This document shows positions 39,417 to 48,086 of a DNA stretch of 64,000 nt, piece by piece (positions within the stretch are counted from its first letter, which is position 1; each line of letters begins with the position of its first letter). The stretch is from Celeribacter baekdonensis (GTDB taxonomy: Bacteria; Pseudomonadota; Alphaproteobacteria; Rhodobacterales; Rhodobacteraceae). The position numbers and the translations under genes were made by a program. The stretch spans positions 261,841-325,840 of the forward strand of contig NZ_FNBL01000001.1 of NCBI RefSeq assembly GCF_900102315.1, written 5' to 3'. The notes under the pieces were generated by a model. The model was not told where the DNA came from and ran no database searches. It saw only the letters and a list, made by a program, of their open reading frames with translations.

Positions 39417-40679
39417 TTATTTCACCGACCCGGCCAGCAGGCCGCGGACGAGGTATTTTTGCATAAAGAAGAAGACGGTCAGCGGCACCGCGATCGACAC
39501 GAACGCCGCCGTGGCCAGGATTTCCCAATTGCCGCCGCGTGTGCCCAGAAGTTCGACGATCTGGCGGGTCATCACCGTGGTGTCGCCGGAACTGTCGATC
39601 AGGAACACCAAAGCGACCAAGAGGTCGTTCCATGTCCACAGGAATTGGAAGATCGCGAAAGACGCCAGCGCCGGGAAGGACAGCGGCAGGATGATTTTGG
39701 TGAAAATCTGAAATTCCGTGGCACCATCGACGCGCGCGTTCTCAATGATGTCTTTCGGCAGACCGACCATATAGTTGCGCAACAGGTAGATCGCCAGCGG
39801 CAGACCAAAGCCCGTATGCGCCATCCAAACGCCAAGATAGCCCTTGGAGGACACGGCCTCGCCCGGTTCAAACCCCAACAGCCGTCCAAGACCGTTGACA
39901 GTGGCAAAGCGGCGCAGGTTGTCGGGGTCTGGCGTGCCTAAAAAGGCGATGGTCGCCTCCACCACCGCGCCGTGGAAACTGAGCAATGGAATGAGCGCCA
40001 GTTGCAAAGGCACGACCAAAAGCGCCACCACAGCCGCAATCAACAGTGCGCGTCCGGGGAAATCCATCCATGCCAACGCATAAGCGGCAAAAGCGGCAAT
40101 CAGGATCGGGATGACCGTGGCCGGGATTGTCACCGTGAACGTGTTGAGGAAGGCCTTGCCCATCTTATCGGTGGCCTGGCCAGAAAACAGCACGGTCTTG
40201 TAGTTTTGCAATGTGAAGGTTGGCGGCGTTTTGGCCGTCAAAAACACCCGTTCGCCGCGCGATCCACTAAATTCCGTGGTTTTAAGCAGGGTGTAATCGC
40301 CATTCTCCGCGATGGTCAATTGCCCATCCTCACCCAGATCGGCAGTGTCGCCGGGCTTGTAGGCATTGATGTCGCGCGAGGAGGTGCCCCAGACGGAAAC
40401 GGTGCCAATCGGCAGGTCATCCTGTTCAAACAGGTTGCCTTCGATCACATAGGCGCCGTCGATCTGTTGCTGAAGCGCGGGGCCTGCGGTGCGGATCATC
40501 ACATTCTGTTCTTGCGGGAACAGGGCTTTCCACCAGCCGGAGCCGGAGATTTGATCCGCTGAGCGGAATGAGGAGACCAAAAGCCCCACGGTCGGGAACA
40601 TCCAAAGAAAGACCAGAACGGCCACAGAAATGTGGACGGCCCAGGTCAAGGAGGACTTTTTGCCGGCAATATTGTCCAT
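39417..40679 (-). CDS. aglG: Alpha-glucoside ABC transporter permease AglG
   Basis: 420 residues, well above the ~280 of usual permeases of this class, because a ~150-residue extracytoplasmic region sits between helix 1 (residues about 14-35) and helix 2 (GNYTLLKTTEFSGSRGERVF within it). The core has five further helices and an EAA loop near the C-terminus (NARVDGATEFQIFTKIILPL). The long insert is a known trait of AglG/MalG-type subunits. Forms the membrane pore with AglF. Confidence 0.93.
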   Translation of the reverse strand: MDNIAGKKSSLTWAVHISVAVLVFLWMFPTVGLLVSSFRSADQISGSGWWKALFPQEQNVMIRTAGPALQQQIDGAYVIEGNLFEQDDLPIGTVSVWGTSSRDINAYKPGDTADLGEDGQLTIAENGDYTLLKTTEFSGSRGERVFLTAKTPPTFTLQNYKTVLFSGQATDKMGKAFLNTFTVTIPATVIPILIAAFAAYALAWMDFPGRALLIAAVVALLVVPLQLALIPLLSFHGAVVEATIAFLGTPDPDNLRRFATVNGLGRLLGFEPGEAVSSKGYLGVWMAHTGFGLPLAIYLLRNYMVGLPKDIIENARVDGATEFQIFTKIILPLSFPALASFAIFQFLWTWNDLLVALVFLIDSSGDTTVMTRQIVELLGTRGGNWEILATAAFVSIAVPLTVFFFMQKYLVRGLLAGSVK

Positions 40680-40691
40680 AGGTCCTGTCCT

Positions 40692-41690
40692 TTACTTCAT
40701 TTCTTTGCGGGCGTTGTAGACGTTCCACACCAAAATCGGCGTGACCAAAAGCATGATCACCATCGCGGCGGCGGAGCCCACGCCCCAGTCATTGGCACGG
40801 AACAATTTGTCATACATGTAATTGGCCAAAACCTGGGTTTCCCATTGGCCGTTGGTCATCGCGAAGACGATGTCAAAGACCTTGAGCACGGTGATGGTGA
40901 TCGTCGTCCAGACCACCACAATCGTGCCCATGATTTGCGGGATTTTGATTTTGAAAAAGATCTGAAACGGGTTGGCGCCATCGACAATTGCGGCCTCAAT
41001 CGTTTCTTCGGGCACACCGCGCAGGGCGGCGGACAGGATGACCATGGCAAAACCGGTTTGAATCCAGATCAGCACCACCATCAGGAAAAAATTGTTCCAA
41101 AACGGCAGGGTCAAAAACGTATGCGGCTCACCGCCCAAAGCGACCAGGATCGCGTTGAGAATGCCGATCTGTTCAGTGCCCAACGGGCGCGCGTCATAGA
41201 CCAGTTTCCAAATCACGGCCGCGCCGACAAAAGAGATTGCCATGGGCATGAAAATCAAAGACTTGGCAATCGCACCCCAGCGGATGCGGTCGGTCAATTG
41301 CGCCACCAAAAGCCCCATCGCAGTGGAGGCGGCAGGCACGACCAAAAGCCACAAGGCGTTGTTGCGCATCGCTTCCCAGAACTTCGGGTCGATCGACATT
41401 TTGCGGTAGTTTTCAAACCCAATAAACGCCCCGCCCATGTCGCGATCTGTAAGCGAGAGGCGCAGCGTCTCAACCACCGGATAGGCCAGATAGAGACCCA
41501 GCGCCGCAATCGCGGGGAACAGAAACAACCAAGGTCGGATCAAATTGGCACGGTTGATGTTTCGGCCAGCGTGTTTGCCACGGGCCGGAAAAATCACTTT
41601 GTCCAAGATGACATTGGAGAAATAGAAATAGCCGATGCAGGCGCTGACGCCGATAGCAATGGTCAAAAGACCTTGTACTGCTGGATGCAT
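40692..41690 (-). CDS. aglF: Alpha-glucoside ABC transporter permease AglF
   Basis: 332 residues from ATG 41690 (MHPAVQGLLTIAIGVSACIG), which has GGAGG 5-6 bases upstream. An extra N-terminal helix precedes the six-helix core; the EAA loop is EAAIVDGANPFQIFFKIKIP. Pairs with AglG; the stop lies 12 bases before the aglG start. The 347-base gap to aglE holds a stable hairpin. Confidence 0.92.
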   Translation of the reverse strand: MHPAVQGLLTIAIGVSACIGYFYFSNVILDKVIFPARGKHAGRNINRANLIRPWLFLFPAIAALGLYLAYPVVETLRLSLTDRDMGGAFIGFENYRKMSIDPKFWEAMRNNALWLLVVPAASTAMGLLVAQLTDRIRWGAIAKSLIFMPMAISFVGAAVIWKLVYDARPLGTEQIGILNAILVALGGEPHTFLTLPFWNNFFLMVVLIWIQTGFAMVILSAALRGVPEETIEAAIVDGANPFQIFFKIKIPQIMGTIVVVWTTITITVLKVFDIVFAMTNGQWETQVLANYMYDKLFRANDWGVGSAAAMVIMLLVTPILVWNVYNARKEMK

Positions 41691-41901
41691 GTGCCCCTCC
41701 TTTTGCTTTGAGAGCCTCTTTGAGCTCCAAATCCGTCGTTTCACAGCACATCGTGGTGCACTGATCTTCGCTTATGTTCCGCCTCAGGGTCGATGGTTCT
41801 CTACGTCCATCGAACACGAAAAGGCGATTTTGCGCAACTGCCGCGCTCCATCTGCTGCGGTGTTTTCAACCGTAACAGGAGTTCTGCATCTTGCGAGGCG
41901 A

Positions 41902-41931
41902 AATCTGTTTCCGGGGCCATGAAAACAGATT
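41902..41931 (-). promoter_or_regulatory. Hairpin between aglE and aglF
   Basis: AATCTGTTT and AAACAGATT form a perfect 9-bp stem with a 12-base loop in the 347-base aglE-aglF spacer; the rest of that spacer shows no gene. Such intercistronic hairpins often protect the binding-protein message; that role is inferred. Confidence 0.5.
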
Positions 41932-42037
41932 GTGGTCTCCCCTGCCCCTGGCCTGAACACACGGACAGCAAAGAGAAATACGCAAGAGCAAAGGCGACCC
42001 GAGAACCAATCTTCCCGGATCGCCCGACATTGTCTGA

Positions 42038-43321
42038 TTATTTCAGGGCATCCCAAGAGGCCTGAATATCGTCCGCCACGTCTTCGGCCGATTTACCGCC
42101 GGCGTAGTTGACCATTTCCGTCCAGAACGAGCCTGCGCCCACGCCACCCGGCATCAGGTCAGACCCGTCAAAGCGGAATGTTGTCGCGTTGAGCAAAATC
42201 TCGTTCATCGCCGCCGTCGGCGCATCGCCAAATTTCGACGCGTCCACGCCTTTGTGCGGCGTCAGGAAGCCACTTTGGGACATCCAGGCTTCGTGAGCTT
42301 CAGGGGTCTCAAGGAACTTGATGAACTCTTGTGCCGCCGGGCTGTCATTGGTGATGGCCCACAAGGTGCCAGCGCCCAAAACAGGCTTGCCGAGGTCTTT
42401 TTCAGCATAGGACGGGAAGTAGAAGAAATCCGCGTCTTCGCCGACAACCGTGCCTTCGGGGAAGAAGGCCGGAATGAAGGACGCCTGACGGTGCATGTAG
42501 CACTGCGGCGGCGAGGTAAAGAGCCCTTTCGGGCTGTCGCGGAAGTCGGTCGAGGCCACGGCCCCTGCTCCGCCAGACACATAAGCGTCATTGCGGGCGA
42601 ACCAGCCGAATTCTGTGATCGCCTCAACGATGCGCGGATCATTGAACGGGATCGAATTGTCGACCCAACCGTCATAGACATCCGGGGTTTGGGTGCGCAG
42701 CAACAGGTCTTCGACCCAATCGGTTGCCGGCCAGCCGGTCGCACCGCCGGACCCCAGACCAATACACCACGGCGTTTCGCCATCGGCGACGATTTGGTCG
42801 GTCAGGGCTTTGAGCTCTTCCATCGAGGTCGGGATGTCGTATCCCGCATCTTCAAAGGTTTCCGGCACATACCAGACCAGTGATTTCAAATCGACCTTGT
42901 AGAAAAAGCCATAAAGCGCGTCGTTGCCGTCAGGGCCCGTGTAAGTGCCCAGATCAATCCAGGATTGACCGGCGGCGTAATTTTCTTTCACCCACTCTTC
43001 GGTGCCTTCGGGCAGCGGTGTGAGAAAGCCACGTTTGGCCATATCTGCCGCAAGACCCGGCTGTGGGAACACAGCGACGTTCGGGGCGGAACCGGATTCG
43101 GCGTCGATCATAATTTGTTGTTCAAAACTGTCAGACCCAACGTAACGCACATCTGCGCCGGTCTTTTCTTCAAAAATCGCGAGCACTTTTTCGACCATCT
43201 CCTGGTCGGCACCGATCCAAGGGCCTGCAATCGTCAATTGTTGGCCAGCAAGGTCTTGTGCCTGCGCCGCGCCCGCGAGCAAAGCCAGAGTAGCTGCCCC
43301 CGTAAGAAGTGTCTTTTTCAT
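42038..43321 (-). CDS. aglE: Alpha-glucoside-binding periplasmic protein
   Basis: 427 residues from ATG 43321 with GGGAGG 7 bases upstream. Signal peptide MKKTLLTGAATLALLAGAAQ with cleavage after AQA. The body is a family 1 sugar-binding protein (LTIAGPWIGADQEMVEKVL, NVAVFPQPGLAADMAKRGFL). First gene of the agl operon, whose promoter region at 43322-43669 holds a perfect 14-bp palindrome proposed as the AglR operator. Confidence 0.94.
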   Translation of the reverse strand: MKKTLLTGAATLALLAGAAQAQDLAGQQLTIAGPWIGADQEMVEKVLAIFEEKTGADVRYVGSDSFEQQIMIDAESGSAPNVAVFPQPGLAADMAKRGFLTPLPEGTEEWVKENYAAGQSWIDLGTYTGPDGNDALYGFFYKVDLKSLVWYVPETFEDAGYDIPTSMEELKALTDQIVADGETPWCIGLGSGGATGWPATDWVEDLLLRTQTPDVYDGWVDNSIPFNDPRIVEAITEFGWFARNDAYVSGGAGAVASTDFRDSPKGLFTSPPQCYMHRQASFIPAFFPEGTVVGEDADFFYFPSYAEKDLGKPVLGAGTLWAITNDSPAAQEFIKFLETPEAHEAWMSQSGFLTPHKGVDASKFGDAPTAAMNEILLNATTFRFDGSDLMPGGVGAGSFWTEMVNYAGGKSAEDVADDIQASWDALK

Positions 43322-43404
43322 GTAAACCTCCCAGTTTTCATACCCCGACATGGGCACACTAAGCCTAGCGTCATCAGGTGAGAAATCAAATGGATTCCAA
43401 ACAC

Positions 43405-43418
43405 CCAAAGCGCTTTGG
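43405..43418. promoter_or_regulatory. Candidate AglR operator 1
   Basis: CCAAAGCGCTTTGG is a perfect 14-bp palindrome 84 bases upstream of aglE. It has the central CG and shape of LacI-family operators and shares a 12-bp core with a second palindrome at 44766. Confidence 0.8.
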
Positions 43419-43630
43419 CATGCCTTAGATTCCCTCATGTTCCCCTAAGAGTCAATGACAACGATCAAACCTTTCGGGGTTCACTGTGTGAAAATACCCC
43501 GTATAAGGTTTCCCTTACGGCAGATCTCTGATGGGACGGCCTAAAATCGGCCAATGTCACATCGAACCACTGCCCAAAGCCGCTTTACCTGTGGCCAAAA
43601 AACCGTCTAGCGTGGCAGTCAGCCAACCAA

Positions 43631-43658
43631 ACACTACGAATAAAACACTACGAATAAA
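43631..43658 (+). repeat. Two tandem copies of a 14-bp unit before aglR
   Basis: ACACTACGAATAAA is repeated exactly at 43631-43644 and 43645-43658, ending 11 bases before the aglR ATG. A purine-rich ribosome site is not obvious here, so the repeat may affect translation. Confidence 0.8.
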
Positions 43659-43669
43659 ATGGATGCCCC

Positions 43670-44701
43670 ATGAACCTCAAACAGCTTTCAGAACTGCTTG
43701 GCCTGTCTCAGACAACCGTGTCACGCGCCCTGAACGGCTATCCAGAGGTGTCGGAAAAAACCCGCAAAAAGGTCGAAGCCGCAGCCAAACAGCACAATTA
43801 CACCCCCAATACGCGCGCCCGCGGTCTGGCCACCGGGCGCAATCATGCGGTGGGGCATGTGATTCCCCTCTCCACCGAACATGAGGTGGTGAACCCGGTC
43901 TTCACCGATTTTATCGCCGGTGCCTCAGAGGTCTATTCGCGCGAAAATTATGACATGCATTTGACGGTTGTGCCCGATGCCTCTGAATCAGATGCCTATC
44001 GCAAAATCGCCGCCAAAGGTTCGGTCGATGGGGTGATCGTGCATGGCCCAAAAGAAAACGACCCGCGCATCAAACTGTTGCGCGAGATCGGGATGCCCTT
44101 TGTCGTGCATGGCCGATCTGGCTCGACGGATGAGCAAGAGTATTCTTGGGTCGACATGAACAACACCCGCGCCTTTGAGCGCGCCACGCAGTTTTTGCTG
44201 GATCTGGGTCATCGTCGCATCGGTCTTTTGAATGGGTTGGAAACGATGGATTTCGCCGCGAAACGGCGCATTGGCTATCGGACAGCCCTTGAACAGGCTG
44301 GCGTGACTGAGGATAATACCCTTTGTTACTCTTCTGAAATGACAGAGGAATATGGGTTTTCAGCGACGACAAAAATGCTCGCTCTGGAACATCCGCCGAC
44401 TGCGCTCCTGGCCTCGTCGATCATCGTCGGTTTTGGCGTGCGCCGGGCACTTGATGCGGCGGATTTGAAAATCGGAAAAGACGTTTCGCTGATCATCCAC
44501 GATGACGATCTCTCCTATTTGCGCAATGGCAACAGCGAGCCGATTTACACCGCCACCCGGTCTTCCGTGCGCCAAGCCGGACGGATTTGTGCCGAAATCT
44601 TGATGGATATGATCGTCAATCCCACCCGTCCGGCGCAGCATGTGCTGTTGGATGCGGAGCTGATTATCGGCCACACCACCGGTCCCGCACCGCAGGGCTG
44701 A
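43670..44701 (+). CDS. aglR: LacI-family regulator of the agl locus
   Basis: 343 residues. The N-terminal LacI helix-turn-helix and hinge are clear (MNLKQLSELLGLSQTTVSRA, then EKTRKKVEAAAKQHNYTPN), and the rest is a periplasmic-binding-type sugar sensor (RATQFLLDLGHRRIGLLNG). Divergent from aglE, and first of a rightward set with a beta-glucosidase and glucokinase. Expected to repress both arms until an alpha-glucoside binds. Start ATG 43670. Confidence 0.92.
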   Translation: MNLKQLSELLGLSQTTVSRALNGYPEVSEKTRKKVEAAAKQHNYTPNTRARGLATGRNHAVGHVIPLSTEHEVVNPVFTDFIAGASEVYSRENYDMHLTVVPDASESDAYRKIAAKGSVDGVIVHGPKENDPRIKLLREIGMPFVVHGRSGSTDEQEYSWVDMNNTRAFERATQFLLDLGHRRIGLLNGLETMDFAAKRRIGYRTALEQAGVTEDNTLCYSSEMTEEYGFSATTKMLALEHPPTALLASSIIVGFGVRRALDAADLKIGKDVSLIIHDDDLSYLRNGNSEPIYTATRSSVRQAGRICAEILMDMIVNPTRPAQHVLLDAELIIGHTTGPAPQG

Positions 44702-44765
44702 GGCCCCACATAACCGCGCCTTTCGCCAAACGCCCCGATCCAGGCAAAGAATCTCAAATAAACCA

Positions 44766-44779
44766 TCAAAGCGCTTTGA
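44766..44779. promoter_or_regulatory. Candidate AglR operator 2
   Basis: TCAAAGCGCTTTGA, a perfect palindrome sharing CAAAGCGCTTTG with operator 1, located 134 bases upstream of the GH1 gene and overlapping a -35 box. Confidence 0.8.
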
Positions 44780-44803
44780 CATCCCGTGAACTCTACCTAA
44801 AAC
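44776..44803 (+). promoter_or_regulatory. Candidate promoter of the beta-glucosidase/glucokinase genes
   Basis: TTGACA at 44776-44781 and TAAAAC at 44798-44803 with a 16-base spacer. The -35 box overlaps the palindromic operator, the classic arrangement for repression by blocking polymerase. Confidence 0.55.
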
Positions 44804-44912
44804 GTTATAGACGCATTGAAATGGCCGCTCGCCGGATCTCAGATTCCCCAAGATTTGAGGCAATCCGGTGCCAGACTGGCCGAAACCAAACAAGACCCCC
44901 GGAGGACTCCCC

Positions 44913-46271
44913 ATGATGGGCCGCACAAAAACGCCGCAGCTTTTGACCCGAAAAGATTTCCCGGACGATTTTATATTCGGGGCCGCCACGGCCGCCTATC
45001 AGGTCGAAGGCCATCAATTCGGCGGCGCGGGCTCGACCCATTGGGACACGTTTGCCGCCACTCCGGGCAATGTGATCAACGCCGAAGATGGCGCAAAAGC
45101 CTGTGATCAATATCATCGCTATGGTGAGGATATGGACCTGTTGCGGGCGGGGCATTTCGACGCTTACCGGTTTTCGACAAGCTGGGCGCGGGTGCTTCCC
45201 GAGGGGCGTGGACAGGTCAACCAAGAGGGCTTGGATTATTACGACCGCCTCACCGACGCCATATTAGAACGTGGGTTGCAACCGCATCAGACGCTTTATC
45301 ATTGGGAAATGCCATCGGCTTTGGCCGATCTGGGCGGCTGGACCCACCCGGATGTACATCATTGGTTTGGTGATTTTGTCGAGATCATCGACGCCAAAAT
45401 CGGCGATCGCATGACCTCGATCGCCACGATCAACGAACCCTGGTGCGTCGCCTACCTGTCGCATTTCATCGGTGCCCATGCGCCCGGAAAACGCGACATC
45501 CGCGCCACCTCCCGTGCCATGCACCATATTCTCAAAGCCCATGGTGAGGCGATGACCCGGCTGCGCGCCAAGGGGCGGGACAATTTGGGGATCGTGTTGA
45601 ATTTCGAATACCCGACCCCGGCCTCCGACGCAGCCGAGGACATCAAAGCCGCAGCCGTGCAGGACGCGATCTACAACCGTTGGTTCATCGAAGCGATCAC
45701 CAAAGGCACCTACCCCGCCGAGGCGCTCGAAGGGTTTGCCCCGCATATGCCAACAGGCTGGGAGGATGATCTCAAGACCCTGATCCATCAGCCGCTCGAC
45801 TGGCTTGGCGTCAATTATTACACCCGCCACATCCACGCCCATGATCCCGAGGCCGCCGCCTGGCCGCACACCAAAGAGATCGCCGGGCACCGCGCCACGA
45901 CCCAAATGGGCTGGGAGATTTACCCGGAGGGGCTGCACCATTTCCTGACTTGGCTCTCGGAGCGCTATGTCGGAGATTTGCCGATTTATGTGACGGAAAA
46001 TGGCATGGCGTGGGAGGATCACGTCCAAAACGGTGTGGTGAATGACCCCGAGCGCTGTGGCTTTGTCCAAGACCACCTTGCCATGATGAAACAGGCGATT
46101 GAGGATGGCACCAACCTCAAAGGCTTTTTCTATTGGTCGCTTTTGGACAATTATGAATGGGCTTTTGGCTATGAAAAACGCTTTGGCATCGTGCATGTGG
46201 ACTTTGAGACATTGCAGCGCACCCCCAAAGCCTCTTATCACATGTTCAAAGACATGCTGACGCGGAGCTGA
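44913..46271 (+). CDS. bgl: Beta-glucosidase (GH1)
   Basis: About 452 residues from ATG 44913 (MMGRTKTPQLLTRKDFP), with GGAGG at 44901-44905; the open frame reaches 44868. GH1 motifs are present: acid/base Glu in TINEPWCVAY and nucleophile Glu in YVTENGMAW, plus SWARVLPEG and LLDNYEWAFGYEKRFGIVHV. No signal peptide. Grouped with aglR and glk, so the operator at 44766 should control it. Substrate may be cellobiose or a related beta-glucoside imported by the same transporter. Confidence 0.95.
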   Translation: MMGRTKTPQLLTRKDFPDDFIFGAATAAYQVEGHQFGGAGSTHWDTFAATPGNVINAEDGAKACDQYHRYGEDMDLLRAGHFDAYRFSTSWARVLPEGRGQVNQEGLDYYDRLTDAILERGLQPHQTLYHWEMPSALADLGGWTHPDVHHWFGDFVEIIDAKIGDRMTSIATINEPWCVAYLSHFIGAHAPGKRDIRATSRAMHHILKAHGEAMTRLRAKGRDNLGIVLNFEYPTPASDAAEDIKAAAVQDAIYNRWFIEAITKGTYPAEALEGFAPHMPTGWEDDLKTLIHQPLDWLGVNYYTRHIHAHDPEAAAWPHTKEIAGHRATTQMGWEIYPEGLHHFLTWLSERYVGDLPIYVTENGMAWEDHVQNGVVNDPERCGFVQDHLAMMKQAIEDGTNLKGFFYWSLLDNYEWAFGYEKRFGIVHVDFETLQRTPKASYHMFKDMLTRS

Positions 46272-46274
46272 CCC

Positions 46275-47249
46275 ATGAGCCGACATCCTGCCGACACCCT
46301 GACCCTTGTGGCCGATATTGGCGGCACCAACACGCGTGTGGCGCTGGCCCATGGGGTCGATCTTTTACCGGACACGATCCGGCGCTATTCCAACCGCAAG
46401 TTTCCGGGTCTGGAAACGGTGTTGCGCCAATATATCGGCGAAGAAGACAGCGTCGATTGCAAAGGCGCCTGTGTGGCTGTGGCCGGCCCTGTGCGCGACG
46501 GCGTTGGCACGATGACCAATCTGGACTGGACGATTGACAGCGACACGTTGCACCGCGCCACCGGGGCGGAACATGTCGCCATTCTCAATGACCTTCAGGC
46601 TCAGGGCCACGCTTTGGGCTTTGTCGATGAGGCCAATATCCGCCCCGTCATCACCGCCGCCCCCGCCGCGCCTCAGGCGGTGCGTCTTGTCGTCGGGGTT
46701 GGCACCGGGTTCAACGCCGCGCCGGTGTTTGAAACCGATACGGGCCGGTTTGTGGCCCCCTCTGAATGCGGTCATGCCAACCTGCCGATCCGCAATGAAC
46801 ATGAGCTTGAACTGTGCCAATTCGTCGAAACCGCACATGGATTCCCGGCCGTTGAGGACGTGTTGTCGGGGCGTGGGCTTGAACGGGTCTATCTGTTTTT
46901 GGGTACGCAGGCGGGCGATGCGCATGAAAAATCTGCCGCCGAAATTATGGCCGGTGTCGAGGATGGCACTGATCCCCGCGCCATTGAGGCCGCGCGGCTC
47001 TTTGTCAAAATCCTTGGCACTGTGGTGGGCAACCTGTCGCTGATCCAATTGCCCTTTGGCGGCGTCTATCTGGTCGGCGGTGTGGCGCGTCACATCGCGC
47101 CCTATCTTGAACCTTTCGGTTTCTCGGATGCCTTCCGCGACAAGGGCCGCTTTGCCGGTTTCATGAAAAACTTTTCGGTTTCCGTGATTGAAGACGACTA
47201 TGCCGCCTTGACCGGATGTGCCTCTCATATGCACAATATCTACCCGTAA
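46275..47249 (+). CDS. glk: Glucokinase
   Basis: 324 residues. Phosphate-binding motif LVADIGGTNTRVALAHG and the active-site Asp region HVAILNDLQAQGHALG followed by GVGTGFNAAP identify the Glk family (E. coli type, not ROK). It starts 3 bases after the GH1 stop, so they are cotranscribed. Phosphorylates glucose released by AglA and the GH1 enzyme. The downstream terminator closes the unit. Confidence 0.94.
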   Translation: MSRHPADTLTLVADIGGTNTRVALAHGVDLLPDTIRRYSNRKFPGLETVLRQYIGEEDSVDCKGACVAVAGPVRDGVGTMTNLDWTIDSDTLHRATGAEHVAILNDLQAQGHALGFVDEANIRPVITAAPAAPQAVRLVVGVGTGFNAAPVFETDTGRFVAPSECGHANLPIRNEHELELCQFVETAHGFPAVEDVLSGRGLERVYLFLGTQAGDAHEKSAAEIMAGVEDGTDPRAIEAARLFVKILGTVVGNLSLIQLPFGGVYLVGGVARHIAPYLEPFGFSDAFRDKGRFAGFMKNFSVSVIEDDYAALTGCASHMHNIYP

Positions 47250-47267
47250 ATACTTGTTAAAATTTAT

Positions 47268-47303
47268 AAAAAGGCTCCGAACGTCAAAATTCGGAGCCTT
47301 TTT
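47268..47303 (+). terminator. Rho-independent terminator after glk
   Basis: AAAAAGGCTCCGAA and TTCGGAGCCTTTTT form a perfect 14-bp stem with an 8-base loop; it separates the agl region from the chemotaxis cluster. Confidence 0.95.
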
Positions 47304-47432
47304 GCGTGATCAAATAAAAATTGAACAACGTAACTTCGTTTTAACTCCCTTGCCCTTACACCAGTCGATGTGACCGCAGATGTAAGGGAATTTTTAGATG
47401 TCTTTCCACTGCCGAAAATTAGGAGCGCCTGC

Positions 47433-47714
47433 ATGACCACGCATGTCCAACTCCACGACCGGCTCGACTATCAATCCGTGGCTCCGCTTTTGAGCGAATT
47501 GAAATCCATCACCGACACTGAGTTGGTGATTGACGCAAGCAACGTGCGCCATCTTGGCAGCCTGCCCCTTCAGGTGATCCTGTCCTGCGTCAAATCCCGT
47601 GCCGCTGAGGGCAAAACCACGCGTTTGGCCAATGCCTCCGACGGCTGTGTCGATATTTTGAGCCTTTTTGGCTTCTCTCCCGAAACCCTGACCCAACCGG
47701 AGGCCTGGACATGA
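47433..47714 (+). CDS. STAS domain protein of the chemotaxis operon
   Basis: 93 residues from ATG 47433 with AGGAG upstream. A single STAS fold with the phospho-site-like segment VIDASNVRHLGSLPLQVIL; in this family a Ser in that loop is often the phosphorylated residue, and here a Ser follows in LGSLP. First gene of the che operon, its end overlapping the cheY start. Role in chemotaxis signalling is inferred from position. Confidence 0.8.
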   Translation: MTTHVQLHDRLDYQSVAPLLSELKSITDTELVIDASNVRHLGSLPLQVILSCVKSRAAEGKTTRLANASDGCVDILSLFGFSPETLTQPEAWT

Positions 47715-48076
47715 GCCTTGAAGTCCTCGCTGTCGATGACAGCCGCACCATGCGAGATATGCTAAATCTCGCCCTCTCCTCTGCCGGCTTTACCGCCCAT
47801 CTCGCCGAAGATGGCGTGCATGGCCTCGAAGTCCTCGAAGACATCGAACCGGATGTCATCATCACCGATATCAACATGCCCCGCATGGATGGGTTTGGTT
47901 TCATCGACGCCGTGCGCTCGGAAGAAAAATGGAGCCGCATTCCCATTCTCGTGCTCACGACCGAAAGCGCCGATGAGCTCAAAGCAAAAGCCCGCGCCGC
48001 AGGGGCGACCGGTTGGATTGTAAAACCATTCGATCCCGCCAAGCTCGTCAAGGCCCTTCAAATGGTTGCTGGTTAA
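47711..48076 (+). CDS. cheY: Chemotaxis response regulator CheY
   Basis: 121 residues, a lone receiver. Acidic pair in VLAVDDSRTMR, phospho-accepting Asp53 in ITDINMPRMDG, Thr/Ser in LTTES and Lys in WIVKPFDP. A stand-alone receiver encoded right before cheA is expected to carry its phosphate to the motor or to act as a sink. Overlaps the STAS stop by 4 bases. Confidence 0.93.
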   Translation: MSLEVLAVDDSRTMRDMLNLALSSAGFTAHLAEDGVHGLEVLEDIEPDVIITDINMPRMDGFGFIDAVRSEEKWSRIPILVLTTESADELKAKARAAGATGWIVKPFDPAKLVKALQMVAG

Positions 48077-48086
48077 GAGGTTCCTC

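Larger units (their letters stand above)
43322..43669. other. Divergent aglE / aglR promoter region
   Basis: About 350 bases between the two divergent genes. It carries the palindrome at 43405-43418 and a two-copy 14-bp repeat directly before the aglR start; no gene or RNA was recognised in the rest. Confidence 0.5.

Noticed and set aside
47341-47360. CtrA box before the che operon
   Set aside because: TTAACTCCCTTGCCC has one half-site only; no second TTAA at N7.
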